Source of the DNA: Pseudomonadota bacterium
Lineage (GTDB): Bacteria > Myxococcota_A > UBA9160 > SZUA-336
Assembly: GCA_003247575.1 (NCBI GenBank)
Contig: QJZC01000034.1
Coordinates: 59,321 to 123,320, forward strand
Reading direction: 5' to 3'
Length of the DNA: 64,000 nucleotides
Positions 25,699 through 34,955 of the stretch are shown piece by piece. The notes below the pieces were generated by a model. That model worked only from the letters and a program-made list of their open reading frames with translations. It was not told the origin of the DNA and made no database searches. Positions within the stretch are counted from its first letter, which is position 1, and every line of letters begins with the position of its first letter. Position numbers and translations under genes: made by a program.

Positions 25699-27765
25699 TC
25701 AGCTATGGGCCTCGGGAAGTCGCGACTCTTCCGCCGGCGGCGGCCTGTGCGTCGTGAGATCCGGGGCAGGTCGCCAATCGACGCGAGCGCCCGGCCCGAG
25801 ATCGACCAGGGCATAGGCGTCGCGTACGAGCAATTTCCAATCCGACTCCGCCTGTCGGAAGAGCGCCTCGAACACGGGGGACTCGAAGCGACCAGCAGTG
25901 TCGCGTCCGTGCAGCCAGAGATGTGCGATCAGGTTGTAGCAGGTCGTCGCGTGACCGCAGGCGACGAGCGTCTCGAGATCACTGCGCCGTCCATCCTTTG
26001 GAGGCTCCGTCCAGATCTTCGTGCCCATGTGTGCCGCCCGCGGAATCAATACCTCGGTCATCTGAGCCGAAGGCTCGAGCCACGCGGGGAGTCCGCGCGA
26101 GTATCGGGTGCGCAGCAACGTATCGATCTCGTTCGCCAGGATTCTATGCCGCAGGCTGCGCTGCGAGTAGAGAAACGCATAGCCGAGGAAGCGGATGCGG
26201 TCCATGAAGATGTCGTTGGACATCGAGAACAACGACTGCCCACGCACCGCCAGCATCTGCGCGAGATCGTTGAGTGTGACGCGCTGCATCCAGGTCCGGG
26301 AACGGCGACCGGGGACCTGCGCCAAGACCCGTTCGAGCTTCCCATTGATCCAGCGCAGCGCGATGACCAGCCCCGCAACGAGCATGAGGGGTAGCCCGAG
26401 CGAGAACAACTCCACGACGAGCTCGCCGATGGTCCAGCCGCCCCCGATCCACTCGACCGCGAAATCCGACAGCACACCGACCACCGAGAGACAGCCGAGC
26501 GCGTAGAGGATCATGCCGATGCGACGCAGCCATGCCAAGCTGATCGGCGCGTCCAGCGGTAGCTCCGGACTCGAGTAGACCGGATCCGAGCGCAACGGCG
26601 CATCGGAGATCACGAACAGCCCCAGGTCGGTCTCTTCGTCGAGTGCCTGCTCGATCTCGCCTTCGTCGAACCAGACACCATGGCAGCGAGAACACTGGTC
26701 GACGTCTACGCCTTCGTACTCGACAGCCTCGAGCGGCACTTTGCACACCGGACACATCCGATCGCTCGCTTCCACTGGCGGCGAGAGCACGAAGGGCGGC
26801 GCATCGGCGAGAGCGTCCTTCGTCTCCGCCGCGGCGGCGACCGGCGCGTGACGTCGCGTCATCAGGGGAAGCCAACCGGCTTCGCGTACTTCCCCCTGGA
26901 TCCAACCGATGGTTCCTTCGGCGGCCCTGCGAGCACGTGCAAACGGCGATGAAGTCCCCGCCTCGCGACGTTGGCGCAGAGCCAGCAGTACACTCGCGAT
27001 GCCCTGGTTGTCGTAGACCCCACCGTCCATCAACGCGACGGAGGCCTCTCCGATCGTTTCGTCCAACCATTTTCGCACACCCGTACACTCGCTGCGCTGC
27101 TCGAGGGGAGCCGGTGGTGCACCCGGCTCCACGTCACTCGGCCAGCGGAAATCGTCCGGAAACTGGAGCGGCTCGAGACCTCCCGGAATGCAGGAGGACG
27201 CTGCCATGATGTCTGCCATGCGCAGCTTCCGGACCAAGTCCTCGGGCAACGAGACGCGATGACTCCCACTCCATGCCTTCGCCTGGCTGTAACGGAACCG
27301 AAAGGCCTGCCCGGTTTTGAACTCGGTCGCATTGAAGATGATCTCCTCGAGATGGATGCGGGGCTCCGCATTCCAGAAGAGGTCGAACCGCTCGCCCGCA
27401 AAGAACGGAAACGCGTCATCGTAGACCTGAGCCAATGCGGTTACCATGTTGCGACGACCCGATGGCGCAACTGGATTCGCCCCCTCCAGCTGCCCCAGCA
27501 TCAGCTCGAGCGTGTTCGCCGCTTGCAGGTGCGAGATCAGATCATGATAGAAGTCTGCGAAGCTCTTGCCTTGCTTGATCGATACCGCGTAGCCGATGCC
27601 GACCAGGCTTCCACCCGAGACGGTCGATAGAGTCGTCACATCCTGAAGCAGACCCAAGCGCTCGAGATACGCCAAGGTGCCGAGGTGGAATCCAACCGCG
27701 CGCACCCCACCTCCCGACAAGGAGAGCGCAATCGTACCGAGTGGCCGCTCCGCATCCCTCTGCAT
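25699..27765 (-). CDS. Patatin-like phospholipase with zinc ribbon and membrane hairpin
   Basis: A 688-residue protein. The N-terminal patatin domain has the oxyanion loop SGGGVRAVGFHLG, a nucleophile region STVSGGSLVG and the catalytic aspartate in MDGGVYDNQG. Between about 375 and 430 lies a TFIIB-type zinc ribbon (CPVCKVPLEAVEY then CSRCHGVWFDEGE), then two membrane helices (about 460-530), then a C-terminal part with GHATTCYNLIAHL that returns to patatin-like sequence. It probably hydrolyses membrane lipids at the inner-membrane surface. The ATG giving MQRDAERPLG has GGGGGGAAG upstream; a longer frame crosses a short repeat and is less likely. Confidence 0.85.
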   Translation of the reverse strand: MQRDAERPLGTIALSLSGGGVRAVGFHLGTLAYLERLGLLQDVTTLSTVSGGSLVGIGYAVSIKQGKSFADFYHDLISHLQAANTLELMLGQLEGANPVAPSGRRNMVTALAQVYDDAFPFFAGERFDLFWNAEPRIHLEEIIFNATEFKTGQAFRFRYSQAKAWSGSHRVSLPEDLVRKLRMADIMAASSCIPGGLEPLQFPDDFRWPSDVEPGAPPAPLEQRSECTGVRKWLDETIGEASVALMDGGVYDNQGIASVLLALRQRREAGTSSPFARARRAAEGTIGWIQGEVREAGWLPLMTRRHAPVAAAAETKDALADAPPFVLSPPVEASDRMCPVCKVPLEAVEYEGVDVDQCSRCHGVWFDEGEIEQALDEETDLGLFVISDAPLRSDPVYSSPELPLDAPISLAWLRRIGMILYALGCLSVVGVLSDFAVEWIGGGWTIGELVVELFSLGLPLMLVAGLVIALRWINGKLERVLAQVPGRRSRTWMQRVTLNDLAQMLAVRGQSLFSMSNDIFMDRIRFLGYAFLYSQRSLRHRILANEIDTLLRTRYSRGLPAWLEPSAQMTEVLIPRAAHMGTKIWTEPPKDGRRSDLETLVACGHATTCYNLIAHLWLHGRDTAGRFESPVFEALFRQAESDWKLLVRDAYALVDLGPGARVDWRPAPDLTTHRPPPAEESRLPEAHS

Positions 27766-28159
27766 GACGCTTCCCCCCATAAGTGAAGAGGTCGATCCTG
27801 ATCGCCATTCGTGTCCGAGGCACATCGCGAGGCACATCGCGAGGCACACCGGCGTCGCAACGCACCCGATTCTCAGCTCACCGGAATCGAACACTCCCGA
27901 CTACTCTACAGCACGATCGAGAACCACAGCGCGAACGAACGGAACGTCATCGCAGTCTGGTTTCAGCGTTGTCTCGACCCTACGTCGCGTTCGAGTGCCC
28001 GGACTCGTCACGCTTGCGAGGGGTAATGACTACGAGTCGAAGCTCCAGGTAGATATCCCTTTGGAGAGAGATCCGATTGGAAGAAAATCCCATAGGCCGA
28101 GGGGGTGGCGCAGACCGGTCGACGATGAGATGCTTCCAATTCGACCGGGAGAATCACCA
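27766..28159. other. 394-base divergent intergenic region
   Basis: Separates the patatin gene (minus) from the cyclase gene (plus) and contains a three-copy 12-base repeat near its left end. An open frame continues through from 27677 on the plus strand, but its composition and the ribosome site at the later GTG argue against translation. No riboswitch or terminator is visible. Confidence 0.4.
27816..27851. repeat. Three-copy 12-base tandem repeat
   Basis: Unit CGAGGCACATCG occurs at 27816-27827 and 27828-27839 exactly, and at 27840-27851 with one change. It sits about 50 bases upstream of the patatin start, so it could be a variable spacer or operator array in the promoter. Confidence 0.7.
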
Positions 28160-31100
28160 GTGCGCTGTTCCGAGTGTGGTTTCGAGAGCCCAGGCGAGTT
28201 TCGTTTCTGCGGCGGCTGCGGGAACCGAATGCGGGGAGCGACCAACAGCGCGGCATCCGTAGCCACTGATCCAGCCTACCCGACCCGCAGCGACCCACGA
28301 GCGGAGCGGCGTCAGCTCTCCGTGCTGTTCTGCGATCTGGTGGGTTCGACGAAAATCTCGGAGCATCTCGATCCGGAAGAGCTGAGAGAACTGGTCCAAC
28401 ACTATCAGGAGACGGCCCATGAAGCGATCGCACGCTTCGATGGGAGCGTCGCGCAGTTCTTGGGAGACGGCATCCTCGCCTACTTCGGCTTTCCCCGCGC
28501 ACATGAAGACGATGCGCGTCGCGCCGTGCTCGCGGGTCTCGCGATGCTCGAAGGCGTACGCCGGTTGGCTCCAGAGTGGAAGCAGCGCTACGGCTTCGAC
28601 ATCTCCGTTCGCATCGGGATCCACACCGGCCTGGTCGTGACCGGGCAGGTCGGAACCGGGGCGCGCAGCGAGCAGCTCGCAGTTGGACAGACGCCGAACC
28701 TGGCCGCGCGGCTGCAGGGTCTCGCGGAGCCGGACAGCATCGTGGTCAGCGAATCTGTATATCGGCTAACCGGTATGGCGTTCGAGTTCGAGTCGCTCGG
28801 CCCCCAAGAGCTCAGGGGAGTTTCCGCGCCCACCGAAACATTTCGCGTACTCGGCGAAGCCGGTCTGCAGGCGCGCTCGAGTGCGCGAGCGCAACAGCCG
28901 GAACGTCCGATGGTGGGACGTCTCGACGAGCTTGCGCGCTTCGATCGCGCCTTGGATGTCTCGCTCCAGGGAACCCCGCAGCTGCTTGCACTCGAGGGCG
29001 CCCCGGGACTCGGAAAATCGCGCCTGGTGGACGCGTTTCGCAGTCGAGCCGAGAGCAGAGGCTTCAAGTTCTGGGAGTGCGAATGCGCAGCCTACCATCA
29101 GAGTACCGGCTTCTTTCCCATCATCTGTCTCGCGCGAGATCTCTTCTCTCTCGGGCGCGGCGAGATCGCACAGGATCGGCTCGAGAGCTTTCGCGCAGAG
29201 ATCGAGAACCGCACCGACGATCCCGACGCGGCCGGCCTGCTGGCCGATCTGCTGAACGTGCCGCTCTATCGCGAGCGAGAACGCTCCCTCGCGACGAGCA
29301 AGCAGGGGCTGTTCGAAGTTCTCTCTCAATTCGTCGAACAGCACGCAGAGCAGCAGCCGCTCGTCCTCTCCGTAGAGGATGCACACTGGATCGACCCATC
29401 CACGCGCGAATGGCTCGACTACTTCATCAACAGGAGCGATCGGCGGCCTGCACCCTGGTTGTTGCTCGTGACTTCTCGCCCACCGTTCTCGGCGAGCTGG
29501 CTGGGTCGGCCGAATGCGCAGCACCTGCGCCTGGGGAAGCTCGGGCCACACGACGCCGAGAGCTTGGTGCGCGCGGTGTGCGAGAACGAGATCCACCCGA
29601 AGCTCCTCGGAGACGTGCTCGACAAAGCGGACGGAGTCCCGATCTATCTCGAGGAGCTCACGAAGGTGCTGCTCGCAGCAGGCAGGCTCGGTTCCGACAC
29701 CGGCCCGCTCTCCGAGAAGGCCCGCTTCGAGATCCCGACCACCCTGCACGACAGCTTGATGGCACGACTCGACTCGGCCGGCGAGGCGAAGGAGCTCGCC
29801 CAGATCGGCTCGGTACTCGGTCTGGGCTTCATGAAGCGCATGCTGCGAACCTTATCGGGCTACGAAGACGAAATGCTCGAGCTCGGACTCGCACGCCTGG
29901 AACGAGAAGAACTGATCCAGCGGAGTGATACCTCCGAGGATCCTCGCTTCGTGTTCAGGCACGCACTTCTGCGCGATGCAGCGTACGGATCCCTGCTCCG
30001 GAGCCGCAGAGACCACTACCACCGCCGCGCAGCCGAGATGCTGTGCCGGGAGTTCCAAGAGATCGCGGAAGCACAACCCGAGCTGGTTGCGCACCACTTC
30101 AGCGAAGCGGGGGACGTTCGGGCAGCGGTCGACGCTTGGCTGCGCGCAGGGGAACGAGCACTCCGCTACTTCGAAAACCAGGAAGCGATGCATCACCTGA
30201 CGCGTGGGCTCGAGCTGCTCCCTCGCTACCCGGCCGACACCGCAGTACGCACCGAGCTGGAGCTGGAGCTCCAGCTCGCGCTCGGATCCGCATCGATCGC
30301 AGCACTCGGATATACCGCCGTCGAGGTGGGCGCCGCATACCGCCGAGCTCTCGCGATCAGCGTCGAGCTCGAAGCCCGACCCGAAGGGGCGTTTCTGCCC
30401 ACGATCGGACTATGGATGTTCCACGTCGTGCGGGCCGAACTCGGCCTCGCGCTCCCACTCGCGGAACGGCTGCTCGTCCTCGCGGAGTCCGCCCATTCGA
30501 GTGCCATGGCCCTCTCGGCGCACTTCGCGCGCGGCTTCACGGCATTCTTCGCGGGCGACTACTCGCGCGCGCGCAGCTCGCTGGAGCGAGCCATCAGCGC
30601 AGGTGGTCAACGCGACTTCGAGGGGACCTCTCCCACGCGCGACGATCACGAGATCCACGCCCTCGTCTTTCTCGCCTGGACGCTCTACAACATGGGGGAA
30701 GATGCGCGAGCACTTGCCCTCACGCGCACGGCCGAGGATCTCGCGCGCGCTCGGGGCCACCCCTATGGGATCGTGTACGCCCTCAACGTAGGAGGCAATC
30801 TGGACGACCTGTGCGGGAACTTCGAGCGAGCACGCGCCCGCATCGAAGAGGCGATCGCGATCGCAGGCCAACAGGGATTCGCCTATCTCACGGCGACCAG
30901 CGTCTTCGCCCACGCCTCAGTGCGAGCCAGCCAGCTGGAAGCCTCCGGCTCTACCGATTCCGAGGAGATCGAAGCGGTACTCGCGCAAATGCATCACTGC
31001 CACCAGATGTTGCGGACGCGCAATGCGGGCATGCTCCAGACCTACCAGCTGAGCCGCATCATCGAGCATCACTTCACCCTCGGCCGTCCCGTGCCCAGGG

Positions 31101-31441
31101 GCTACGTCGCCGCCCTTGAGATCGCACTCGCCGAGGGGGAGGAGCGCGCCTGGCGCTGCGAGTGTCTGCGCCTGCACGCCGAGCTCAAGCTGCTGGAGCC
31201 AGCACGCAGCGATGGCCAGCAGCAGGCAGAGCGCTCGCTCCGCTCTGCCGTCGCCATAGCGCGCGACCAGAAGGCTCGCCGATTCGAGCTCCGTGCAGTC
31301 GGTCGCCTCGCCGAGCTACTGCGCGAGCAAGGGCGCAAGTCCGAAGCCCGGCAAGAGCTCGCCGCCTATGCACGGTGGGACTTGGACCTCCCAAACCCGG
31401 AAGTCGCCCGCGTACGCGAGCTGGCGCGCACCCTCGCATGA
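28160..31441 (+). CDS. Class III adenylate/guanylate cyclase fused to NTPase and TPR region
   Basis: A 1093-residue signalling protein. It starts with a zinc ribbon (CSECGFES then FCGGCGNRM), then a class III cyclase domain (about 45-230) with metal aspartates in LFCDLVGSTK and FLGDGILAYFG. A STAND/AAA-like NTPase follows, with Walker A EGAPGLGKSRLVD and Walker-B-like SVEDAHWIDP, then a long helical TPR-like half to the C-terminus. Such proteins use the NTPase-TPR part to sense or scaffold and control the cyclase. The GTG at 28160 has GGGAG eight bases before it; an ATG ten codons upstream has no clear site. Confidence 0.87.
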   Translation: MRCSECGFESPGEFRFCGGCGNRMRGATNSAASVATDPAYPTRSDPRAERRQLSVLFCDLVGSTKISEHLDPEELRELVQHYQETAHEAIARFDGSVAQFLGDGILAYFGFPRAHEDDARRAVLAGLAMLEGVRRLAPEWKQRYGFDISVRIGIHTGLVVTGQVGTGARSEQLAVGQTPNLAARLQGLAEPDSIVVSESVYRLTGMAFEFESLGPQELRGVSAPTETFRVLGEAGLQARSSARAQQPERPMVGRLDELARFDRALDVSLQGTPQLLALEGAPGLGKSRLVDAFRSRAESRGFKFWECECAAYHQSTGFFPIICLARDLFSLGRGEIAQDRLESFRAEIENRTDDPDAAGLLADLLNVPLYRERERSLATSKQGLFEVLSQFVEQHAEQQPLVLSVEDAHWIDPSTREWLDYFINRSDRRPAPWLLLVTSRPPFSASWLGRPNAQHLRLGKLGPHDAESLVRAVCENEIHPKLLGDVLDKADGVPIYLEELTKVLLAAGRLGSDTGPLSEKARFEIPTTLHDSLMARLDSAGEAKELAQIGSVLGLGFMKRMLRTLSGYEDEMLELGLARLEREELIQRSDTSEDPRFVFRHALLRDAAYGSLLRSRRDHYHRRAAEMLCREFQEIAEAQPELVAHHFSEAGDVRAAVDAWLRAGERALRYFENQEAMHHLTRGLELLPRYPADTAVRTELELELQLALGSASIAALGYTAVEVGAAYRRALAISVELEARPEGAFLPTIGLWMFHVVRAELGLALPLAERLLVLAESAHSSAMALSAHFARGFTAFFAGDYSRARSSLERAISAGGQRDFEGTSPTRDDHEIHALVFLAWTLYNMGEDARALALTRTAEDLARARGHPYGIVYALNVGGNLDDLCGNFERARARIEEAIAIAGQQGFAYLTATSVFAHASVRASQLEASGSTDSEEIEAVLAQMHHCHQMLRTRNAGMLQTYQLSRIIEHHFTLGRPVPRGYVAALEIALAEGEERAWRCECLRLHAELKLLEPARSDGQQQAERSLRSAVAIARDQKARRFELRAVGRLAELLREQGRKSEARQELAAYARWDLDLPNPEVARVRELARTLA

Positions 31442-31490
31442 ACTCTCACCCACTTCGATCTCGGAACTGCCTGGAGGAACCCATAGACCG

Positions 31491-33074
31491 ATGACCTCCG
31501 ACCGACTGCGGACGCGCGTACTCATCGTGAACTGCTACTTCCCCGCCAGCCGGGAATCGATCAAGCTCCCGTTCGAGGTTCCCAATGCACTCGCACCGGT
31601 CCTGCTCGCTGGCCAGCTCAACCCCGCGACCTGTGAGATCGCGCTCTACAACGAGGTCTCGCACGGACACCTCGAGATCTACGGCCGCAGCTGGCTCGGC
31701 TGGCCGGATCTCGTCGTACTCACCGGACTCACCTGCGCGTTCGACCGCCTGCTCCAGCTGACCGCCTACTTCCGAGCCGAGCGCAGTAAGGTCATCGTGG
31801 TCGCGGGCGGGCTCGCGGTACGTGCGCTGCCGCGCTACAGCCGGCGCTTCTTCGACTACGTGTGCACAGGAGACGTGGAGGAGCTCGGCCCGGTCGTACG
31901 CGACGCGATCGGAACGAATGCCGTAGCGGAGGTCGCGCGCCCCCGCTACGACCTGGCAGAGTGGATCGGCCCCCGCATCGGATACGCCGAGAGCAGCAGA
32001 AACTGCAACTTCCGCTGCAGCTTCTGCAGCGTCACGGCCGCCGGCTACGGCTACCACAAGCTGTCGCTGGAGCACTTCCGCAGGCAGCTCGAAGCCATGG
32101 GGCGGCGCGATTTCGTGCTCTTCATGGACAACCAGTTCCATGCTCACGATCGCGAGTTCCTGCTTGCGCGGCTGGAGATCATTCGCGAGCTCCGCGCCTC
32201 GGGGCGCTTCGGGGAATGGGCAGCCTTCGTCACGGATACCTTCTTCTGGGACCCGGAGAACGTCGAGCGAGCGAGCGAGGCCGGCTGCAAGCTACTCTGG
32301 GTCGGCGTGGAGTCGTTCGATCCCACCTGGCTGGCGCGCGTCAACAAGAGCCAGAACAGCCGGCACTCTCAGGTCGAACTCGCCGCGCGCTGTCAGGATG
32401 CGGGCATTCTGTTCCAGTACGCGCTGGTATTCGATCCGAGCGAACGCACCCTGGCTGAGATGCAGAACGAGCTCGACGTGATCTGCGATGACGCTCGCAT
32501 TCCATTGCCGAACGTGATCTTCATGGCCTTCCCCGTTCCTGGCACGCCCTTCTTCGCGGATCGAGCCTCGCGCGGGCTGATCCTTCCGAACACGCACGTG
32601 CGCGATCTGGAAGGATCGACCCTGTCGCTCAAGCCCCTCGACCCGGTCGACGACGTGGCTCGCTTCGTCTCGAAAGGGAAGTTTCTGCACGGCCGGCGTC
32701 TTCGTGCCGTGCGGCACCAGGCGGCAATGCTCGCGCGCTATCGTCGCAGCCTGGGCCCTACGGACGCCGCGATCTCCTCGATCACAGTCGCCAGCCTGCT
32801 CGCACCCAATGTGACCTCCAACCCGTGGCTCGCACTGCGCAGCTTGGCAGGGGCGCGCAGCCACGCACCGCGCACATTCGTCAGCACGAGTGAGCGGCTC
32901 GATTCCGTCTATCGTCCGGCATTCCATCTTCCAGCGCGCTTTGCCGCGTACTTCGAGCCGACACCGATCACCGACGCGGGCGGCGACCTACCCACAGCTC
33001 TGGCCGACGATCTGCTGGACACGCGCTACGTTACGCGGACGCGCGCGACCGCGCGCAACGTGCAGACGGCATGA
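31491..33074 (+). CDS. B12-binding-type radical SAM protein
   Basis: A 527-residue enzyme. The N-terminal part (about 8-140) has the Rossmann-like pattern of B12-binding radical SAM proteins (VLIVNCYFPAS, LVVLTGLTCAFD, VIVVAGGLAVRALP). The cluster-binding CxxxCxxC is C172, C176 and C179 (RNCNFRCSFC), followed by a TIM-barrel region with LWVGVESFDPTW and PVPGTPF. A C-terminal extension is of unknown role. Its stop overlaps the start of a fatty-acid desaturase gene (ATGA), so it probably modifies a lipid or an acyl chain, which is inference. A ribosome site GGAGG lies 13 bases before the ATG. Confidence 0.83.
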   Translation: MTSDRLRTRVLIVNCYFPASRESIKLPFEVPNALAPVLLAGQLNPATCEIALYNEVSHGHLEIYGRSWLGWPDLVVLTGLTCAFDRLLQLTAYFRAERSKVIVVAGGLAVRALPRYSRRFFDYVCTGDVEELGPVVRDAIGTNAVAEVARPRYDLAEWIGPRIGYAESSRNCNFRCSFCSVTAAGYGYHKLSLEHFRRQLEAMGRRDFVLFMDNQFHAHDREFLLARLEIIRELRASGRFGEWAAFVTDTFFWDPENVERASEAGCKLLWVGVESFDPTWLARVNKSQNSRHSQVELAARCQDAGILFQYALVFDPSERTLAEMQNELDVICDDARIPLPNVIFMAFPVPGTPFFADRASRGLILPNTHVRDLEGSTLSLKPLDPVDDVARFVSKGKFLHGRRLRAVRHQAAMLARYRRSLGPTDAAISSITVASLLAPNVTSNPWLALRSLAGARSHAPRTFVSTSERLDSVYRPAFHLPARFAAYFEPTPITDAGGDLPTALADDLLDTRYVTRTRATARNVQTA

Positions 33075-34072
33075 ACAGCCCGCCCTCCCCTCGAGTCGGT
33101 TCACAGTGCGCCTGGAGCCGCTCGCAGTCGCCGTTCCGGCAGCAGACATCGGTGCGCTTCCCGCGTCCACCGCATGCGCAGCCGCTTTCGCTCCGGATCG
33201 GTGTGGGCAGCGGGCTCCTCGCACTGCACACGATCCCACTGACCGCCCTGTGCTACTCGCAGATCGCAGCGATCGACTGGGCCGTCTGCGCTCTACTGTA
33301 CGTTCAGGGTGCACTCACCATGGGTGTGGGGCTGCATCGCTACTTCGGCCACCGGAGCTTCCGCACGACGCGTAGCTTCCAGCTCCTGCTCGGCTGGCTC
33401 GCCTGCACGCTGCTGACCGACCCCATCCGCTTTGCCGGCAAGCATCGTCTGCATCACCGCTACGCAGACAGCCCCCGAGATCCGCACTCGCCGCGCGCGG
33501 GAATCTGGCACTGCTGGATCGGGAGCCTGATCGACGAGGGCTACAGCACTGCGCAGATTCGCCACCATGCGCGCGACTGGCAGCGCTACCCCGAGCTCGT
33601 GTGGCTGGAGCGGACCCGCTTCCTGCACGCTGGGCTCGTAGCGCTCGCGACGGCCTGGCTAGGCGGCTTCTCCATGTTCGCGATTGGCTTCTGCCTGAGC
33701 CGGGTGATCTGCCTGCATGCGGTGTCGGCGGTCAACTACTTCGGCCACCGGAGCGGCGACCGCCGGTTCGATACCCAAGACGCCTCTACCAATCCGGTCT
33801 TCTGGGGCTGGTTCACCTTCGGAGAAGGGTGGCACAACAACCATCACCGGTTTCCCACGTCGGCACGCTGCGGCCTGGCTCGCGGCGAGATCGACCCGGC
33901 CTATCGCATCATCCAGCTGTTGGAGAAAATCGGTTGGGTGTGGGACGTGCGGCTCCCGGCAGGTCCGGCACTTCCGCCACCTTCGAAAGAAGTGAGCTCG
34001 AGCAAGGGAACTCAGCGTCCTTTGAAGACGGGCTCACGCTTCTCGACGAAGGCCCGCGCGGCATTGCGATGA
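33071..34072 (+). CDS. Membrane fatty-acid desaturase (delta-9 acyl type)
   Basis: A 333-residue di-iron desaturase. The three histidine boxes are present: HRYFGHRS, HRLHHRYADS and EGWHNNHHRFP, plus NYFGHRS. Four membrane helices surround them. Family members introduce a cis double bond into long acyl chains. The first 40 residues are a polar, non-conserved extension. The start overlaps the radical SAM stop by four bases, indicating coupled translation. The last 20 codons overlap the convergent crotonase gene by 61 bases. Confidence 0.9.
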   Translation: MNSPPSPRVGSQCAWSRSQSPFRQQTSVRFPRPPHAQPLSLRIGVGSGLLALHTIPLTALCYSQIAAIDWAVCALLYVQGALTMGVGLHRYFGHRSFRTTRSFQLLLGWLACTLLTDPIRFAGKHRLHHRYADSPRDPHSPRAGIWHCWIGSLIDEGYSTAQIRHHARDWQRYPELVWLERTRFLHAGLVALATAWLGGFSMFAIGFCLSRVICLHAVSAVNYFGHRSGDRRFDTQDASTNPVFWGWFTFGEGWHNNHHRFPTSARCGLARGEIDPAYRIIQLLEKIGWVWDVRLPAGPALPPPSKEVSSSKGTQRPLKTGSRFSTKARAALR

Positions 34073-34848
34073 TCTTCAGTGAAGCCCGAGTGAACGTGGT
34101 GTGTAGCCTCCAGGTCGAGGCAATCGTCGAGCGAGCCCCCGGCGAGCGCTCGATTCAGGTTTTCCTTCATGTAGCGGTACGCGATGGAAGGACCCGATGC
34201 GAGCCGCCGTCCGATCTCCATGGCCCGCACCCAGAGCTCGTCCTCGGGGGCGACCCAGTTCACGAGTCCGAGCCTGAGCGCCTCCTGCGCGTCGACCCGA
34301 TCGGATAGGTAGTAGAGCTCACGAGCCTTCGCGGCACCGACGAGCTGGGTCAGAAAGTAGGATCCACCGAAGTCGCCGCTGAAGCCTACCTTGGCAAAGG
34401 CAGTCGTGAGCAGCGCGCGCGAGGAAGCGAGGCGAAGATCGCAGGCCAGCGCGAGCGAGAGACCCGCGCCCGCCGCCGCGCCCGGAATTACGGCGAGGGT
34501 CGGCTTGGGCATCGTGAAGAGTTTCCCCGCGGTCCTGCGTTGTGAGAGACGCTGAAGGTGAATTCGTTCGTCCAGGGTCCGACGTCCAGAGTCACCTGCT
34601 TGACGCCCCTCCCCGGCCATCGCCTTCACGTCGCCACCGGCACAAAACGCTCCTCCCTCCCCAGACAAGAGCACGCAGCGAACCTCGGGCGAGGTCTCGG
34701 CGTGCTCCAAGCTGGACTCGAGCGCGGCCAGCATCTCTTGGGAGAGTGCATTGCGGCGGTGCGGCCGATTGAGGAGCAGCACCAGGACTCCGTCCTCCAG
34801 CCGCGCTCGCAGGTGCTCCGTGCCCGTATCCATCTCGACCATGCCCAC
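34012..34848 (-). CDS. Enoyl-CoA hydratase/isomerase family protein
   Basis: A 278-residue crotonase. The oxyanion-hole segments are intact (NRPHRRNALS and FCAGGDVKAM; AAGAGLSLALACDLR). In the active site one of the two hydratase glutamates appears to be missing: the segment TTAFAKVGFSGDFGG has no Glu where classical hydratases have one, while the second is present in ARELYYLSD. It may therefore be an isomerase, thioesterase or other crotonase activity. The start is GTG with GAGGAA seven bases before; ATG codons at 34842 and 34833 are alternatives. It overlaps the desaturase gene tail to tail. Confidence 0.85.
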   Translation of the reverse strand: MGMVEMDTGTEHLRARLEDGVLVLLLNRPHRRNALSQEMLAALESSLEHAETSPEVRCVLLSGEGGAFCAGGDVKAMAGEGRQAGDSGRRTLDERIHLQRLSQRRTAGKLFTMPKPTLAVIPGAAAGAGLSLALACDLRLASSRALLTTAFAKVGFSGDFGGSYFLTQLVGAAKARELYYLSDRVDAQEALRLGLVNWVAPEDELWVRAMEIGRRLASGPSIAYRYMKENLNRALAGGSLDDCLDLEATHHVHSGFTEDHRNAARAFVEKREPVFKGR

Positions 34849-34913
34849 GACCGTTTCCTCCTCGCTCCAATCTATCTCACCGCAATCCCCCCCATTCTAG
34901 GCCAGCAGTGCGG

Positions 34914-34955
34914 GAATGGACTTCCCCCTTCAGGCGAATGGACTTCCCCTTCAGG
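34914..34955. repeat. Imperfect 22-base tandem duplication
   Basis: GAATGGACTTCCCC with one C more or less, followed by CTTCAGG or TTCAGG, is present twice head to tail (34914-34935 and 34936-34955). The second copy runs into the last codons of the TetR-type gene, whose stop is at 34951-34953. Confidence 0.6.

Noticed and set aside
27677..28159. N-terminal extension of the cyclase gene
   Set aside because: It would include the tandem repeat and the patatin promoter; a GTG with a good ribosome site starts directly at the zinc ribbon.
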